In this document: piece by piece, positions 23,551 to 32,349 of the stretch
Numbering within the stretch: the first letter of the stretch is position 1
Layout of the letters: every line of letters begins with the position of its first letter
Origin: RUG11894 sp964344335
GTDB taxonomy: Bacteria; Bacillota; Clostridia; Peptostreptococcales; Anaerovoracaceae
Direction of reading: 5' to 3'
Length of the DNA: 60,356 nt
Assembly: GCA_964344335.1 (NCBI GenBank)
Contig: CAYFMW010000006.1
Coordinates: 1 to 60,356 of the forward strand
The notes under the pieces: generated by a model
Database searches by the model: none
What the model saw: the letters and a program-made list of their open reading frames with translations, nothing else
What the model was told of the DNA's origin: nothing
Position numbers and translations under genes: made by a program

Positions 23551-26500
23551 CTATTCTTTCATATCGTTGTAAAGGAAAGTAACTATCTGAGCCCTCGTGC
23601 ATCCGTCATTCGGCGAGAATCTTCCCGAACCGGTTCCCTTCGTTACACCCGCCTGATAGGCCCAGAGCACCGGTTTGTAATAATACTGATTTGCTGCGAC
23701 ATCCTTGAAGGGATTGACGATGCTGACCGCAGGCTTGTCGTGGTAACTGTAGAGCATCGTCATCACCTGAGCTCTGGTAACCTCCTTATCCGGCGAGAAG
23801 CTGTCCGCACTCGTGCCGGAAGTAATACCCTCGTTGTAAGCCCAGCGGACCGCATTGAAGTAGTAATCATCGAACTTGACATCCTTGAACGGGTTGACGG
23901 ACTTGGGCTGAGGACTGCCCGCCGCATTCCAAAGCAAAGTCACCATCTGCGCACGGGTGCAAACAATCTCCGGTCCGAACTTCTCCTTGGAAATGCCCGC
24001 GGTTATCTTTTTCTCCACCGCCCACTTAACGGGAAGCGCAAAATAATCCGTCTCTTTAACATCGATAAAGCTCGATTTATACGAGACTTCAAATGTCAAT
24101 TTCCCGCTGTATTCCCGCGAAAGCTCGTCAATTGCAGTATAGTTTATACTGAAGCCGCCCTCATAAGCGGAAGCCGCCACAAGGCTGACATCATCTATCA
24201 ACTTGCGATTTTCACCGGAAATGTAGAGCGAAGTCTTGGACTCCAGCTTCGAATCGTAGGATGCGGAAGACTTATAGCCTATATAGAATGTTCCGTTGTT
24301 CTCTGAGGGAAGCTCAAGCCTTATCTCGGAGAGCTTATTATTCGTAAGTTGCCCCAAAGCTGCAACAAAGTCTGCAGACTTCAGTTTTACTATACCGCCA
24401 GTATCTGCGCTGTATTTTATCTCGGGAAGAACCCCTCCCGAATCCTTTATATCCAGAACTATTTTGCCGATGTATTTAACTTCATCCGATACACTTGCGC
24501 TATACTCCAGCTTAACTATTCCGGAAAAATCCTTCGCAGGCACGAAACTGATATCGGAGGCCAGTCTTACGCCGCTCCCCTCGCGATAGTACTTGTCGCC
24601 ATCACCTGCAAGCAGCTCCGCACCGGGTTTTCCCTCGCTGTAGCTCGCATATAGAGTCCCCGAGCTTTTTGCGGGCAGTTCATTAATATATATGTAGCTG
24701 AATTTGGTGCTGCTCGAGAATTTGGATAGCTCCTCACTTAAATCGCTTACCCTAAACTTGAAAATCTCGCCCTGCTTAAGAGTATATGTGAGAGTTTTAA
24801 TGTCATAGGACGCCTTATTTAAAGTTACATTTAGAGTTCCTTTATATTTGTCGCCGTTTGCTGCAAAACAGCTGTATCTGAGCGCAAAGTTACCACTGGT
24901 GTTGCGGCTGGGAACGAAGTATATGTCTTTAACGAGCTTTAGATTGGCATCTGTGCGATAATACCTGTCCGTGCTTGTAACTGCTTCGCCCTTCATCAGC
25001 TCGGCATTGTAGTTGTAGTAAAATTCACCCTGAGTGCTCGTAGGCGCTTCGAATTTTAAATAACTATAGCCTTCGGAGCTCTCGGCATGCTTTCTGAACT
25101 GTTCATCTATAAGCTGATATATTCTATCGAAGCGAAGGAATTCATCCTGCATCAGCTCACAATCGATTGCGGGAATCTCGGTATCGCGAACATCGACTCT
25201 GATCCTGCCGCTGTAAGCATTCTCGGAAGCGGCGCTATAGGCGCTATAGAGAATATAAAAGCTTCCCTTGTAGCCCTTAGCGGGGACGAAGATCAGGTCT
25301 GAAATTCTCTTTGTAATCGAGCTGCTATTGTAGTATTTTGTCGCTTCGTCGATCTCTGTACCCCTGAGCGTTTCATCGATATAGTTTTCCCGTATACTTC
25401 CTAAAGCGGGGTCGGGTTTTGCAAACTTTACATAGCTCAGTTCGTCATTTGAAAGCGCCTTGAATGCACTCGTAAAATCGAGTTCCTTAAAGGCGTAGGG
25501 CGTATTGAGCTCTACCTGCATATTCAATTCCGTGCTGTCCGGCTTCTTGTATTTTATCCCTATCTCGAGGGTCCCGGCGTATTTGTTCCCTGCGGCATCG
25601 AAAGCCTCGTAGCTAATCAGTTCCGTAACATCCGATACTATTGCGGCGCGAACGGGCACATAGCAGAGTGTTGCAAATTCTTCGGCGCTTATCGCAACGC
25701 CGCTTGCAAGATTCTTGCCACAATCCGCATCGCTCTTATAATCGTAGATAAAATTCCCGTATTTCGGAGCCGAAACTATCTTTATGCTCGCCGGCTTCTG
25801 GCCGACCGCATCGCTGAATGCGGCATCCAATCCGAAGTAACTCGCGGCGAGAGCTCCGTACTGATCCAGATTTGCCCTGAGGGTCTCCAAGATACCGGTC
25901 TTTATAATCTGTATGTCGAGAGAAGCATGGCCCGGCACATCCTTGCCGTCCGCAGCGTAAGCTTTCAGGAGTACGCTCATCTTTCCCGGATTTCTGGGAG
26001 AAATATAGAGATTGTCCAAATCTTCCGCAGCAAGCTTTACGGCAGCAGCGCTGTCGAGTTCCTTGCCCGCAAGTTTAAAAACCGCAATATTGGGATCCAC
26101 CCCGTTAATCACTATGCCGCCGAATGCAGCGCCGTCATTTTTTATATAGCAGTCCTGGAAAATCTTTTTGCCAGGGCGATCATCGCCGGCGCTGATCACT
26201 ATAAGTCTTGATATATTTCCTGTAAAGGCGCTTGCGGCAAAGGGCAACTTATTGAGCTTTACGGTATAGTCGCTCTCATAAAGGATGCCGTTATGCTCGT
26301 ATTGAGCTCTTATCCTGACGCTTTTACCGGCTTCCAACCCCGCACCGTCGGGAAACAGAGGAGCATAATATTTATAGCCCTTGCTGTCGTCGTATATTAT
26401 TTCCAGCTCCTTCTGAAGATTCACCGCAGCCGAGCTGGCGGGGACATCCAGCGTTATCTCCCGCCCGGAAGGTATATAGCTCTTGCCGTTATAGCTTACG

Positions 26501-26604
26501 CTCCTGATTACGGCCTCCCCGTTCCCCGCAAATGCAATCGCAGGCAGGCAGGCAAACACCATGAGCATTGCCAAAATCAAGCATATCGTTCTTTTTATCT
26601 TCAT
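23551..26604 (-). CDS. Large SLH-domain surface protein with tandem ~115-residue repeats
   Basis: 1017 residues, exported and wall-attached. Signal peptide (1-26, ending AIAFAG), an N-terminal region to about 225, then about five degenerate repeats of roughly 110-120 residues up to about 840. Each repeat has a segment like GTFYIGY or GEFYYNYN, a stretch of charged residues with Y-Y, then FVPA...G...L.YSA and Y.G.....V. Three SLH modules close the protein (about 843-1017), with EIVCTRAQMVTLLWNAAG, DKEVTRAQVMTMLYSY and NDGCTRAQIVTFLYN. The repeats look like beta-rich surface domains; I do not recognise a named family. The SLH block resembles that of the nucleotidase at 16142. Function beyond a surface role is unknown. 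Confidence 0.85.
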   Translation of the reverse strand: MKIKRTICLILAMLMVFACLPAIAFAGNGEAVIRSVSYNGKSYIPSGREITLDVPASSAAVNLQKELEIIYDDSKGYKYYAPLFPDGAGLEAGKSVRIRAQYEHNGILYESDYTVKLNKLPFAASAFTGNISRLIVISAGDDRPGKKIFQDCYIKNDGAAFGGIVINGVDPNIAVFKLAGKELDSAAAVKLAAEDLDNLYISPRNPGKMSVLLKAYAADGKDVPGHASLDIQIIKTGILETLRANLDQYGALAASYFGLDAAFSDAVGQKPASIKIVSAPKYGNFIYDYKSDADCGKNLASGVAISAEEFATLCYVPVRAAIVSDVTELISYEAFDAAGNKYAGTLEIGIKYKKPDSTELNMQVELNTPYAFKELDFTSAFKALSNDELSYVKFAKPDPALGSIRENYIDETLRGTEIDEATKYYNSSSITKRISDLIFVPAKGYKGSFYILYSAYSAASENAYSGRIRVDVRDTEIPAIDCELMQDEFLRFDRIYQLIDEQFRKHAESSEGYSYLKFEAPTSTQGEFYYNYNAELMKGEAVTSTDRYYRTDANLKLVKDIYFVPSRNTSGNFALRYSCFAANGDKYKGTLNVTLNKASYDIKTLTYTLKQGEIFKFRVSDLSEELSKFSSSTKFSYIYINELPAKSSGTLYASYSEGKPGAELLAGDGDKYYREGSGVRLASDISFVPAKDFSGIVKLEYSASVSDEVKYIGKIVLDIKDSGGVLPEIKYSADTGGIVKLKSADFVAALGQLTNNKLSEIRLELPSENNGTFYIGYKSSASYDSKLESKTSLYISGENRKLIDDVSLVAASAYEGGFSINYTAIDELSREYSGKLTFEVSYKSSFIDVKETDYFALPVKWAVEKKITAGISKEKFGPEIVCTRAQMVTLLWNAAGSPQPKSVNPFKDVKFDDYYFNAVRWAYNEGITSGTSADSFSPDKEVTRAQVMTMLYSYHDKPAVSIVNPFKDVAANQYYYKPVLWAYQAGVTKGTGSGRFSPNDGCTRAQIVTFLYNDMKE

Positions 26605-26649
26605 TTTATGAACCCCCGCTATTTTATTTTTGCAATATATAGCGATAAT

Positions 26650-26658
26650 ATTATATCA
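26650..26658 (-). promoter_or_regulatory. Extended -10 promoter of the SLH repeat protein
   Basis: Minus strand TGATATAAT: TGn directly before a perfect TATAAT, about 45 bases before the ATG. No clear -35. Confidence 0.5.
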
Positions 26659-26705
26659 CAGACTACTATATGATGTGCATTTCAAAATTAAAACTCCGTG
26701 TTTTT

Positions 26706-26742
26706 TTGCAAACAAAGAGGCGCGGCCCCCCTGCCGCGCCTC
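26706..26742 (-). terminator. Terminator of the GntR-ABC operon
   Basis: GAGGCGCGGC (26717-26726) pairs perfectly with GCCGCGCCTC (26733-26742), six-base loop; on the minus strand it is followed by TTTGTTTGC and a purine-rich stretch. It lies 45 bases after the permease stop. Strong stem, moderate T tail. Confidence 0.7.
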
Positions 26743-26787
26743 CGCATCTATGTCAATACCCCTTTTAGGAATTGAGCTGCATAATTA

Positions 26788-28626
26788 TTACTGGAATACC
26801 GTATCCAGAGTCTTGTTCCAGTCCTCGCTCAGATTTAAGTCTCTTATATACTTTATAGTGCTTGCGAATCTCGAATCCAGGCTGATATTGATGTAATGCG
26901 AATTCATGCGGGCATAATCATTGTAGTTATCGAATGTCTCGGGACTGTCCGATTCTGCCTTGGCTTTCTCGTAATCAGCTCTGCTCGCACGAATCGACAT
27001 GCTTAAATCAATTATTCTTTCGCCCGGATCATCGAAGAGGTCCGAGAACTCTAAATTATCTATATCTTTCTGCAGAGCCTCCATAAATCCTCTTATCGTC
27101 CTTACATCATCGGCACCAGAAGGGATAAATTCATGCCAAAGGTCTTCATATCCTAGTGTTGAACCGAAGGGTCTTGTGTTGAGGAATATTTCGCAGTTTT
27201 CGGGAGCGAAATTGCCGGCGAAGTTTCTTGCCGCGACGCTCTCGTCGCACTCCCAAAGAGCCTTTAGGGCTTCGCTGCGGCGCAGAAAACCTGCCCTCAA
27301 TCTGTATTCGCGGCCCATATGCAAGCGCCCTCCCAGCTCGTACTCGATGGTCACCCACTCGGTCCTCGCATTACCGTAGGATTGATAAAGACTTTCGCTA
27401 TTCTTAAAGCTATCCCTGTTATCCACTATCTCCTGATGAAAGGCTGTAAGAAGCTCGATATTTTCGGGCTTTTTAAAGCTGAAATCTCCGGCATCGGCGC
27501 TATAATTCACCACGGTCCAGGAATATAATCTTGCATTCTTTACGGAAGATACCTGAGGCACCCTCTTCTCGTATCCGAAGACATCCAGCTTTACGGCACC
27601 CACCAGCAGCACTATCGCGAGCGCATATACCACGCCCGCCTTCAGGGATTGAGCGTTAAAGATCTTAGTGGTCTTATTGACGATCATCTGTCCGAATATA
27701 TAGCCTATAACGAAGCCTATAACATAGGAAAATACTCCTATATCTACGAACAATGCCGCCGTTATGCTGCTCGCTATAAAGCAAAACAGAAAACCTATTA
27801 TGTAACGCGCCGCATTAAAGACATAACTGTCCCCCGCTCTCTCCAAACGCCTGGTCTTGTAGACCGCAAGCCCGAGCGCGGATACCAGCAGAGCAAATAA
27901 GCTGTACCCTATAAGCTGCGTCGTTCCGAAGGCTTCGGTCCTGAGCATATAGCTGTAGGGCGAAAGCAACATCGTAATATCCCTCTCGCCGTATGCGGAA
28001 GAATAACCGAAATAATTCATCGAGGCGTGGAAGCTGTAAAGCAGATACATCACATGCGCCAGGAAGTTGAATGCTATCGCCGTAAGGGCGTGAATCACCC
28101 CGTTGCCCGAGACCATCGCCGCAAAGGCGGATAGAGCATATACGAAGAATATAATCACGAATTCTTCGAGCATAAAGCGCAAGAGCGGAGCGGCTCCCAT
28201 GTTAATATTGGCCCTCGCCAGCAGCGCCAGAGGCACCAGAGGAGCGTTTGTTATCATCGGAATCAGGCTCATTATAAGCCCGCTCAGATAGTTGCTCAGA
28301 TAGAGGCTCGTCCTGGTCACCGGCACCGCATGCATAACATTGCTGCTCGAAGACTTATGCAGGTATCCGAAGCAGGCCACGCTGAGTGCCACCGGCAGCG
28401 CCAGATTCAGCAATATGGAGCCGGCACTTATATGCTTAAAAATCACATCGTATGCCGTATACGAAAGATGCGGTATATCACCGGATACACCGGAGAGCGC
28501 AGGTAGCAGCATCACGAAGGGTCCGCTGAGGAACCAGAACATCGTCGCGACCGCGGTGATGGGCCAGAATCTCTTGAAGTTCTCATTTATAATAGCTTTA
28601 TTAAGATAAGATGCTTTGGATGTCAT
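26788..28626 (-). CDS. ABC-2 type permease with C-terminal extracytoplasmic domain
   Basis: 612 residues from the ATG at 28626, which follows GGGAGGTG; the frame is open to 28647 but that first ATG lies upstream of this ribosome site. The N-terminal two thirds has about ten predicted membrane segments (for example FWPITAVATMFWFLSG, LPVALSVACFGYLHKSSSS, YIIGFLFCFIASSITAALFV); the motif SSNVMHAVPVTRTSLYLSN is typical of this permease group. After the last segment (about 350-370) a hydrophilic domain of some 240 residues follows. Partner of the ATPase encoded immediately upstream (26-base overlap), under a GntR/YtrA-type regulator; related Firmicutes operons respond to cell-envelope antibiotics. 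Substrate unknown. Confidence 0.8.
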   Translation of the reverse strand: MTSKASYLNKAIINENFKRFWPITAVATMFWFLSGPFVMLLPALSGVSGDIPHLSYTAYDVIFKHISAGSILLNLALPVALSVACFGYLHKSSSSNVMHAVPVTRTSLYLSNYLSGLIMSLIPMITNAPLVPLALLARANINMGAAPLLRFMLEEFVIIFFVYALSAFAAMVSGNGVIHALTAIAFNFLAHVMYLLYSFHASMNYFGYSSAYGERDITMLLSPYSYMLRTEAFGTTQLIGYSLFALLVSALGLAVYKTRRLERAGDSYVFNAARYIIGFLFCFIASSITAALFVDIGVFSYVIGFVIGYIFGQMIVNKTTKIFNAQSLKAGVVYALAIVLLVGAVKLDVFGYEKRVPQVSSVKNARLYSWTVVNYSADAGDFSFKKPENIELLTAFHQEIVDNRDSFKNSESLYQSYGNARTEWVTIEYELGGRLHMGREYRLRAGFLRRSEALKALWECDESVAARNFAGNFAPENCEIFLNTRPFGSTLGYEDLWHEFIPSGADDVRTIRGFMEALQKDIDNLEFSDLFDDPGERIIDLSMSIRASRADYEKAKAESDSPETFDNYNDYARMNSHYINISLDSRFASTIKYIRDLNLSEDWNKTLDTVFQ

Positions 28627-29503
28627 CGTTTGCACCTCCCATTTCATATATAAATACCTCTTCCAAAGACAGAGGCAATATGTCGAATATTATCGGATGA
28701 TAGGCATAAATGCAGTTTTCTATCTCCTGCCTCGCCCCCCTCACTATCAGATGCTCGACGCTTCCGCTGCCTTCGCGGCTGAGAACTTTGAGCGAAGCGA
28801 AGGCTCTGTCCGCATCCTCGCGGCTGTGGAAGGCTACCTGCACCTTGTGGATATCCGATTTAAGCTCGTCAAGCTCGCGCTCCAGCTTCATTGAACCGGC
28901 CGATAGTATACCTATGCTGTCGCAGATTCCTTCCATCTCTCTTAAGTTATGAGAGCTCACCAGAACCGTCATGCTGCGCTCGGCGACATCGTCCACCACA
29001 TATCTCCATACTTTCTTTCTGATTACCGGATCCAGCCCGTCTATCGGCTCGTCCAGCACTAAAAAGTCCGGCATGCAGCTCATGGTCAGGATAAACTGCG
29101 CCTGCTTTTGCATGCCCTTTGAGAGTTTCGACAGGCGATCCGCATTGTTGAAGGAAAAATCCGCCATCATTCTACTGTAGCGCTCATCGCTCCAGCCCGG
29201 ATAGAGATTTTTATAAAAACGGCTCATACTATATATATTGTAGGAATTGAAAAAGTAGAGCTCATCCGGTATGTAACCTAACCTCTTCTTTATACTCTCA
29301 TTGTCGTAAACTTCTTCTCCGTCCATCTTTACGCTGCCCGAATCCTGCCGCAGCACACCCGTCAGGTGCCTTATGAGGGTGGTCTTGCCGCTGCCGTTTA
29401 CACCTACAAGTCCGTATATGGAACCGGTCTGGACATTCAGGTTCAGATCGAGCAGCGCCTCAAAATTATCGAATTTTTTATTTAATCCTCTCACTTCTAT
29501 CAT
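28601..29503 (-). CDS. ABC transporter ATP-binding protein (YtrB-like)
   Basis: 300 residues. The frame is open to 29806, but the true start is the ATG at 29503 (MIEVRGLNKKF), which overlaps the regulator stop by ATGA and follows a GGAAG site. Walker A LVGVNGSGKTTLIRHL, Q-loop area LGYIPDELYFF, signature LSKLSKGMQKQAQFIL (variant of LSGGQ with SKGMQ, common in this subfamily), Walker B FLVLDEPIDGLDP, switch His VSSHNLREM. C-terminal extension of about 90 residues. It powers the permease at 26788-28626. Confidence 0.88.
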   Translation of the reverse strand: MIEVRGLNKKFDNFEALLDLNLNVQTGSIYGLVGVNGSGKTTLIRHLTGVLRQDSGSVKMDGEEVYDNESIKKRLGYIPDELYFFNSYNIYSMSRFYKNLYPGWSDERYSRMMADFSFNNADRLSKLSKGMQKQAQFILTMSCMPDFLVLDEPIDGLDPVIRKKVWRYVVDDVAERSMTVLVSSHNLREMEGICDSIGILSAGSMKLERELDELKSDIHKVQVAFHSREDADRAFASLKVLSREGSGSVEHLIVRGARQEIENCIYAYHPIIFDILPLSLEEVFIYEMGGANDDIQSILS

Positions 29504-29880
29504 GCCTGCTTCCCCCTTTCGCTTACAAACTCCTGCAGCTTGGCCAGGATTTCCTTTTCCGTGACACCGAGAAACAGCAGCTGCATTATGCACTCCTCTA
29601 TTTCGGTATAGAGGCTGCGCAGTGCTGCGGGATCCGGCTTGTGCGATCTCTCGGCCACGAAACATCCAAGACCCGAGACCGTATAGATCCAATCCTCGCT
29701 CTCCAGTCGACTGTAGGACTTCTGTATGGTGTTGGGATTGACAGTGAGCGTGCTCGCGAGCTCGCGGACGGAAGGCAGCTTGTCGCCTTCTTTGAGGATT
29801 CCGCACGCAATCAGCTCCTTAAAGCCGTCGACAATCTGTTCGTAGATCGATTTGCGACTTTTTAAATCCAACTGAATCAT
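29500..29880 (-). CDS. GntR-family regulator, YtrA type
   Basis: 126 residues from the ATG at 29880 (MIQLDLKSRKSIYEQIV), preceded by AGGAGG; the frame is open to 29982 but the added residues do not fit. N-terminal GntR winged helix with GDKLPSVRELASTLTVNPN and TIQKSYSRLESEDWIYTV; the short helical C-terminus of about 50 residues is the YtrA subfamily hallmark. Typically represses its own operon until an envelope stress signal appears. First gene of the three-gene operon ending at 26788. Confidence 0.9.
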   Translation of the reverse strand: MIQLDLKSRKSIYEQIVDGFKELIACGILKEGDKLPSVRELASTLTVNPNTIQKSYSRLESEDWIYTVSGLGCFVAERSHKPDPAALRSLYTEIEECIMQLLFLGVTEKEILAKLQEFVSERGKQA

Positions 29881-29903
29881 CCCAAGGCCTCCTTTCCTTT
29901 GAT

Positions 29904-29939
29904 GTATTAACTGTACTATAGCGAATAATACGCTGTCAA
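29904..29939 (-). promoter_or_regulatory. Promoter and inverted repeat of the GntR-ABC operon
   Basis: Minus strand TTGACA (29939-29934), 18 bases, TACAGT (29915-29910). GTATTA (29904-29909) and TAATAC (29926-29931) form a 6-bp inverted repeat with a 16-base spacer covering the promoter, a plausible autoregulatory operator. The described YtrA operator has different arms, so identity is not proven. Confidence 0.5.
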
Positions 29940-30048
29940 GCACTTTTTGAATATAACACATGAATTTTGAATAAAACCGCATATTTTCCTATTTTGTGCT
30001 TCTACACAAGCCAAATGTAATAGATTTGTCATGATTTTGAAATTATTG

Positions 30049-30077
30049 TTTAAATTCTGTGTATTCTGTGTTAGAAT
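30049..30077 (+). promoter_or_regulatory. Promoter of the oligopeptide ABC operon
   Basis: TTTAAA (30049-30054), 17 bases, TAGAAT (30072-30077) with a TGT directly before it (extended -10). The transcript starts near 30084, next to two ACCGGT palindromes (30087-30092 and 30101-30106 region) that might bind a regulator. Confidence 0.5.
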
Positions 30078-30125
30078 GTTCCTAATTACCGGTGTCAATT
30101 AACCGGTTATAAGCAACCCGCTTAG

Positions 30126-30151
30126 CATTCCTGCCTCAAGGAGCAGGAATG
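30126..30151 (+). promoter_or_regulatory. 5'-UTR hairpin before oppA
   Basis: CATTCCTGC (30126-30134) pairs with GCAGGAATG (30143-30151), loop 8 bases, without a T run. It stands 28 bases before the oppA ATG, just ahead of the CGGAGG ribosome site. Likely an mRNA-stabilising or translational element of this highly expressed gene rather than a terminator. Confidence 0.45.
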
Positions 30152-30179
30152 TTAACTTACCAGAACGGAGGAAAATTTA

Positions 30180-32228
30180 ATGAAAACAAAAAGAATTTTA
30201 GCATTCCTTCTAGCCTTGGCCATGGTGCTATCGATGGCGGCATGCGGAAAAAAGGAAGATCCGAAGCCGGCCCCCGATGACGGCAAAACGCCTGAAGTAG
30301 TAGCACCCACCACAGGACCGGACGGACGCACTATCGCAGCCGAACAGGTCTACAGATCGCTGTACTCCAGCGAGATGACGACCATGAACTATCTGTCCAG
30401 CGGAACCACCTACGAGCTCGAAGTCGGAGCCAACACCATCGACTCCCTCGTAGAGAACGATCCATACGGAAACATCGTTCCCTGCGCCGCGCTCAGCTGG
30501 GAGACCAGTGCTGACGGCCTGGTATGGACTTTCCACCTCAGACCGAATCAGAATTGGTACGACAAGGACGGAAACGAGATGGCCCCGGTAACCGCTCACG
30601 ACTATGTAGCGGCTGCCAGATATGTCTGCGATTCCGTCAACGACTGCTCCAACAGCTACATGATGGACGGCTGGCTCGTAAATGCTACCGAGCTGCTCGA
30701 CTACACTGCTGCCAAGCTCTTGGCTGTTGACAAGGGCACCGAAGTTATCGGCGAGAACGAATATGTCAAGGACGAGAACGGTGTCATCTTCGAAGTCAAC
30801 GATGACGGAACTTACACCGAGTATCCGGAAGTTCGTCCGGAGGATCTCGGAGTCGTCGCGAAGGATGACCTCACCCTGGAGTATCATCTCGCGAATGTTC
30901 GCCCCTACTTCCTGACTGCTCTGCAGTTCGGTACCTATTGGCCTGCACCCGCCGCATTGCTCGAGCAGTACGGCCCGGACTTCGCGCTGGATAACAGCAA
31001 GATGTGGTTCAACGGAGCATACATCCTGCAGGTCGCGGAGCCTCAGCAGAAGAGAGTTTATGTAAAGAACGCAAACAACTGGGATGCAGAGCACATCTAC
31101 ATCGAAAGAATAGAAGAAACCTATAACCAGGAAGCCGCGAGCCTCGCTCCCGAGATGTTCCTGAGGGGTGAAGTCGATTATGCCGGAATCGGTTCCGACA
31201 TCGTAAACGACTGGTTCTCCGATCCCGAAAAGAGCAACCTGGTAACCACCAGCCGCATCATCGGAGACTACTCCTATTTCTTCGGTTTCAACTTCGAGCC
31301 CAAGTTCGACGAAGAGTATAATCCTTCCAACTGGGGTAAGGCCGTAAACAACACGAACTTCAGAAAGTCCCTGTTCCACGGCATCGACAAGGTCAAATAT
31401 GTAGCCGCGATGTATCCCGCAAGCAGCCCGGAAATGCACCTGCAGCGCACGATAACTCCGCTCGGATTTGCAACTTACGAAGGCAAGGACTTCACGAGCT
31501 ACGGATCCCTTAAGGAAATCTCCGAGACCGAGAGCTTCAACGAGGCGCTCGCACTCGAGTACAAGGCGAATGCCATCCCCGAGCTCGAGGCTGCGGGAGT
31601 GGTATTCCCGATCCAGATACCCATCAACTACCGCTCGGGCAGCACCACATGGGGAAACGCCTCCACGGTTCTCGAGCAGCAGCTTGAAGAGCTTCTGGGC
31701 ACCGACTACATCGATGTAATCGTAGTCGAGTACGCAGGAAACTCCTTCCTCAACGAGACCAGGCGCAACGGAAACTATGCGATTCAGGAGCTCAACTGGG
31801 GTGCGGACTTCATGGATCCCGAGACTTGGGCGGATCCGTTCGACTATAAGAACTCCTACAACTTCTTCTGCCCCGACACGGATACCTACCGCGTATTCCA
31901 GGATACCAAGACGGCCGAAACCAAGGCTCTCATCGACGAGTACTTCAAGCTCCAGGATTACGCCCGTACCTGCGTAAAGGATATGGACGAGAGATTTGAA
32001 GCCTTTGCGGAGGCCGAAGCTTTCTACATCAACAATGCGGTAGTGCTCCCCGGATTCATCTCCGGAGGCTCCTACATGGCCACTAAGCTGAACGGCTTCG
32101 AAGGCCAGTTTGCTATGATGGGTCAGTCCTCGAGCAGATACAAGGGACAGCATGTCTATGAAGAAGCTATGTCTCAGGATATGTTCGACGATCAGTATGC
32201 TAATTGGAAGGCGGAGATGGGCCTCTAA
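30180..32228 (+). CDS. oppA: Oligopeptide ABC transporter substrate-binding lipoprotein
   Basis: 682 residues, SBP_bac_5 family, larger than many OppA proteins. Lipoprotein signal MKTKRILAFLLALAMVLSMAAC with lipobox Cys at residue 22, then a charged linker. Family stretches: TTYELEVGANTIDSLVEND, LSWETSADGLVWTFHLRPN, VTAHDYVAAARYVCD, YHLANVRPYFLTALQF, KSLFHGIDKVKYVAAMYP and NWGADFMDPETWADPF. Strong GGAGG site and a 5'-UTR hairpin. Followed by an intrinsic terminator that should hold downstream genes at a lower level. Bound ligand is probably peptides; a sugar or glycopeptide ligand cannot be excluded in view of the odd OppC. Confidence 0.93.
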   Translation: MKTKRILAFLLALAMVLSMAACGKKEDPKPAPDDGKTPEVVAPTTGPDGRTIAAEQVYRSLYSSEMTTMNYLSSGTTYELEVGANTIDSLVENDPYGNIVPCAALSWETSADGLVWTFHLRPNQNWYDKDGNEMAPVTAHDYVAAARYVCDSVNDCSNSYMMDGWLVNATELLDYTAAKLLAVDKGTEVIGENEYVKDENGVIFEVNDDGTYTEYPEVRPEDLGVVAKDDLTLEYHLANVRPYFLTALQFGTYWPAPAALLEQYGPDFALDNSKMWFNGAYILQVAEPQQKRVYVKNANNWDAEHIYIERIEETYNQEAASLAPEMFLRGEVDYAGIGSDIVNDWFSDPEKSNLVTTSRIIGDYSYFFGFNFEPKFDEEYNPSNWGKAVNNTNFRKSLFHGIDKVKYVAAMYPASSPEMHLQRTITPLGFATYEGKDFTSYGSLKEISETESFNEALALEYKANAIPELEAAGVVFPIQIPINYRSGSTTWGNASTVLEQQLEELLGTDYIDVIVVEYAGNSFLNETRRNGNYAIQELNWGADFMDPETWADPFDYKNSYNFFCPDTDTYRVFQDTKTAETKALIDEYFKLQDYARTCVKDMDERFEAFAEAEAFYINNAVVLPGFISGGSYMATKLNGFEGQFAMMGQSSSRYKGQHVYEEAMSQDMFDDQYANWKAEMGL

Positions 32229-32274
32229 GGCTTCTGATGCGACTTTCGTAACTTAAGTAATAGTTGACACAATC

Positions 32275-32317
32275 GAGCGGCTCTGCCTATCAAGCGTGGC
32301 GCAGAGCCGCTCCTTTT
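32275..32317 (+). terminator. Intergenic terminator after oppA
   Basis: GAGCGGCTCTGC (32275-32286) pairs perfectly with GCAGAGCCGCTC (32301-32312), followed by CTTTTAAT. There is no new promoter before oppB, so this is probably a leaky terminator setting the excess of binding protein over permease. Confidence 0.8.
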
Positions 32318-32349
32318 AATAAAAGTTACAATTAAGAAGGAGAAAAAAC

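Noticed and set aside
29504..29806. Longer N-terminus for the YtrB-like ATPase
   Set aside because: The extra ~100 residues are the antiframe of the GntR gene; the ATGA overlap at 29503 gives the natural start.
30228..32153. A 641-codon open frame antisense to oppA
   Set aside because: It has no ribosome site, no recognisable domain and lies exactly opposite a strong lipoprotein gene; it is a codon-bias shadow of oppA.
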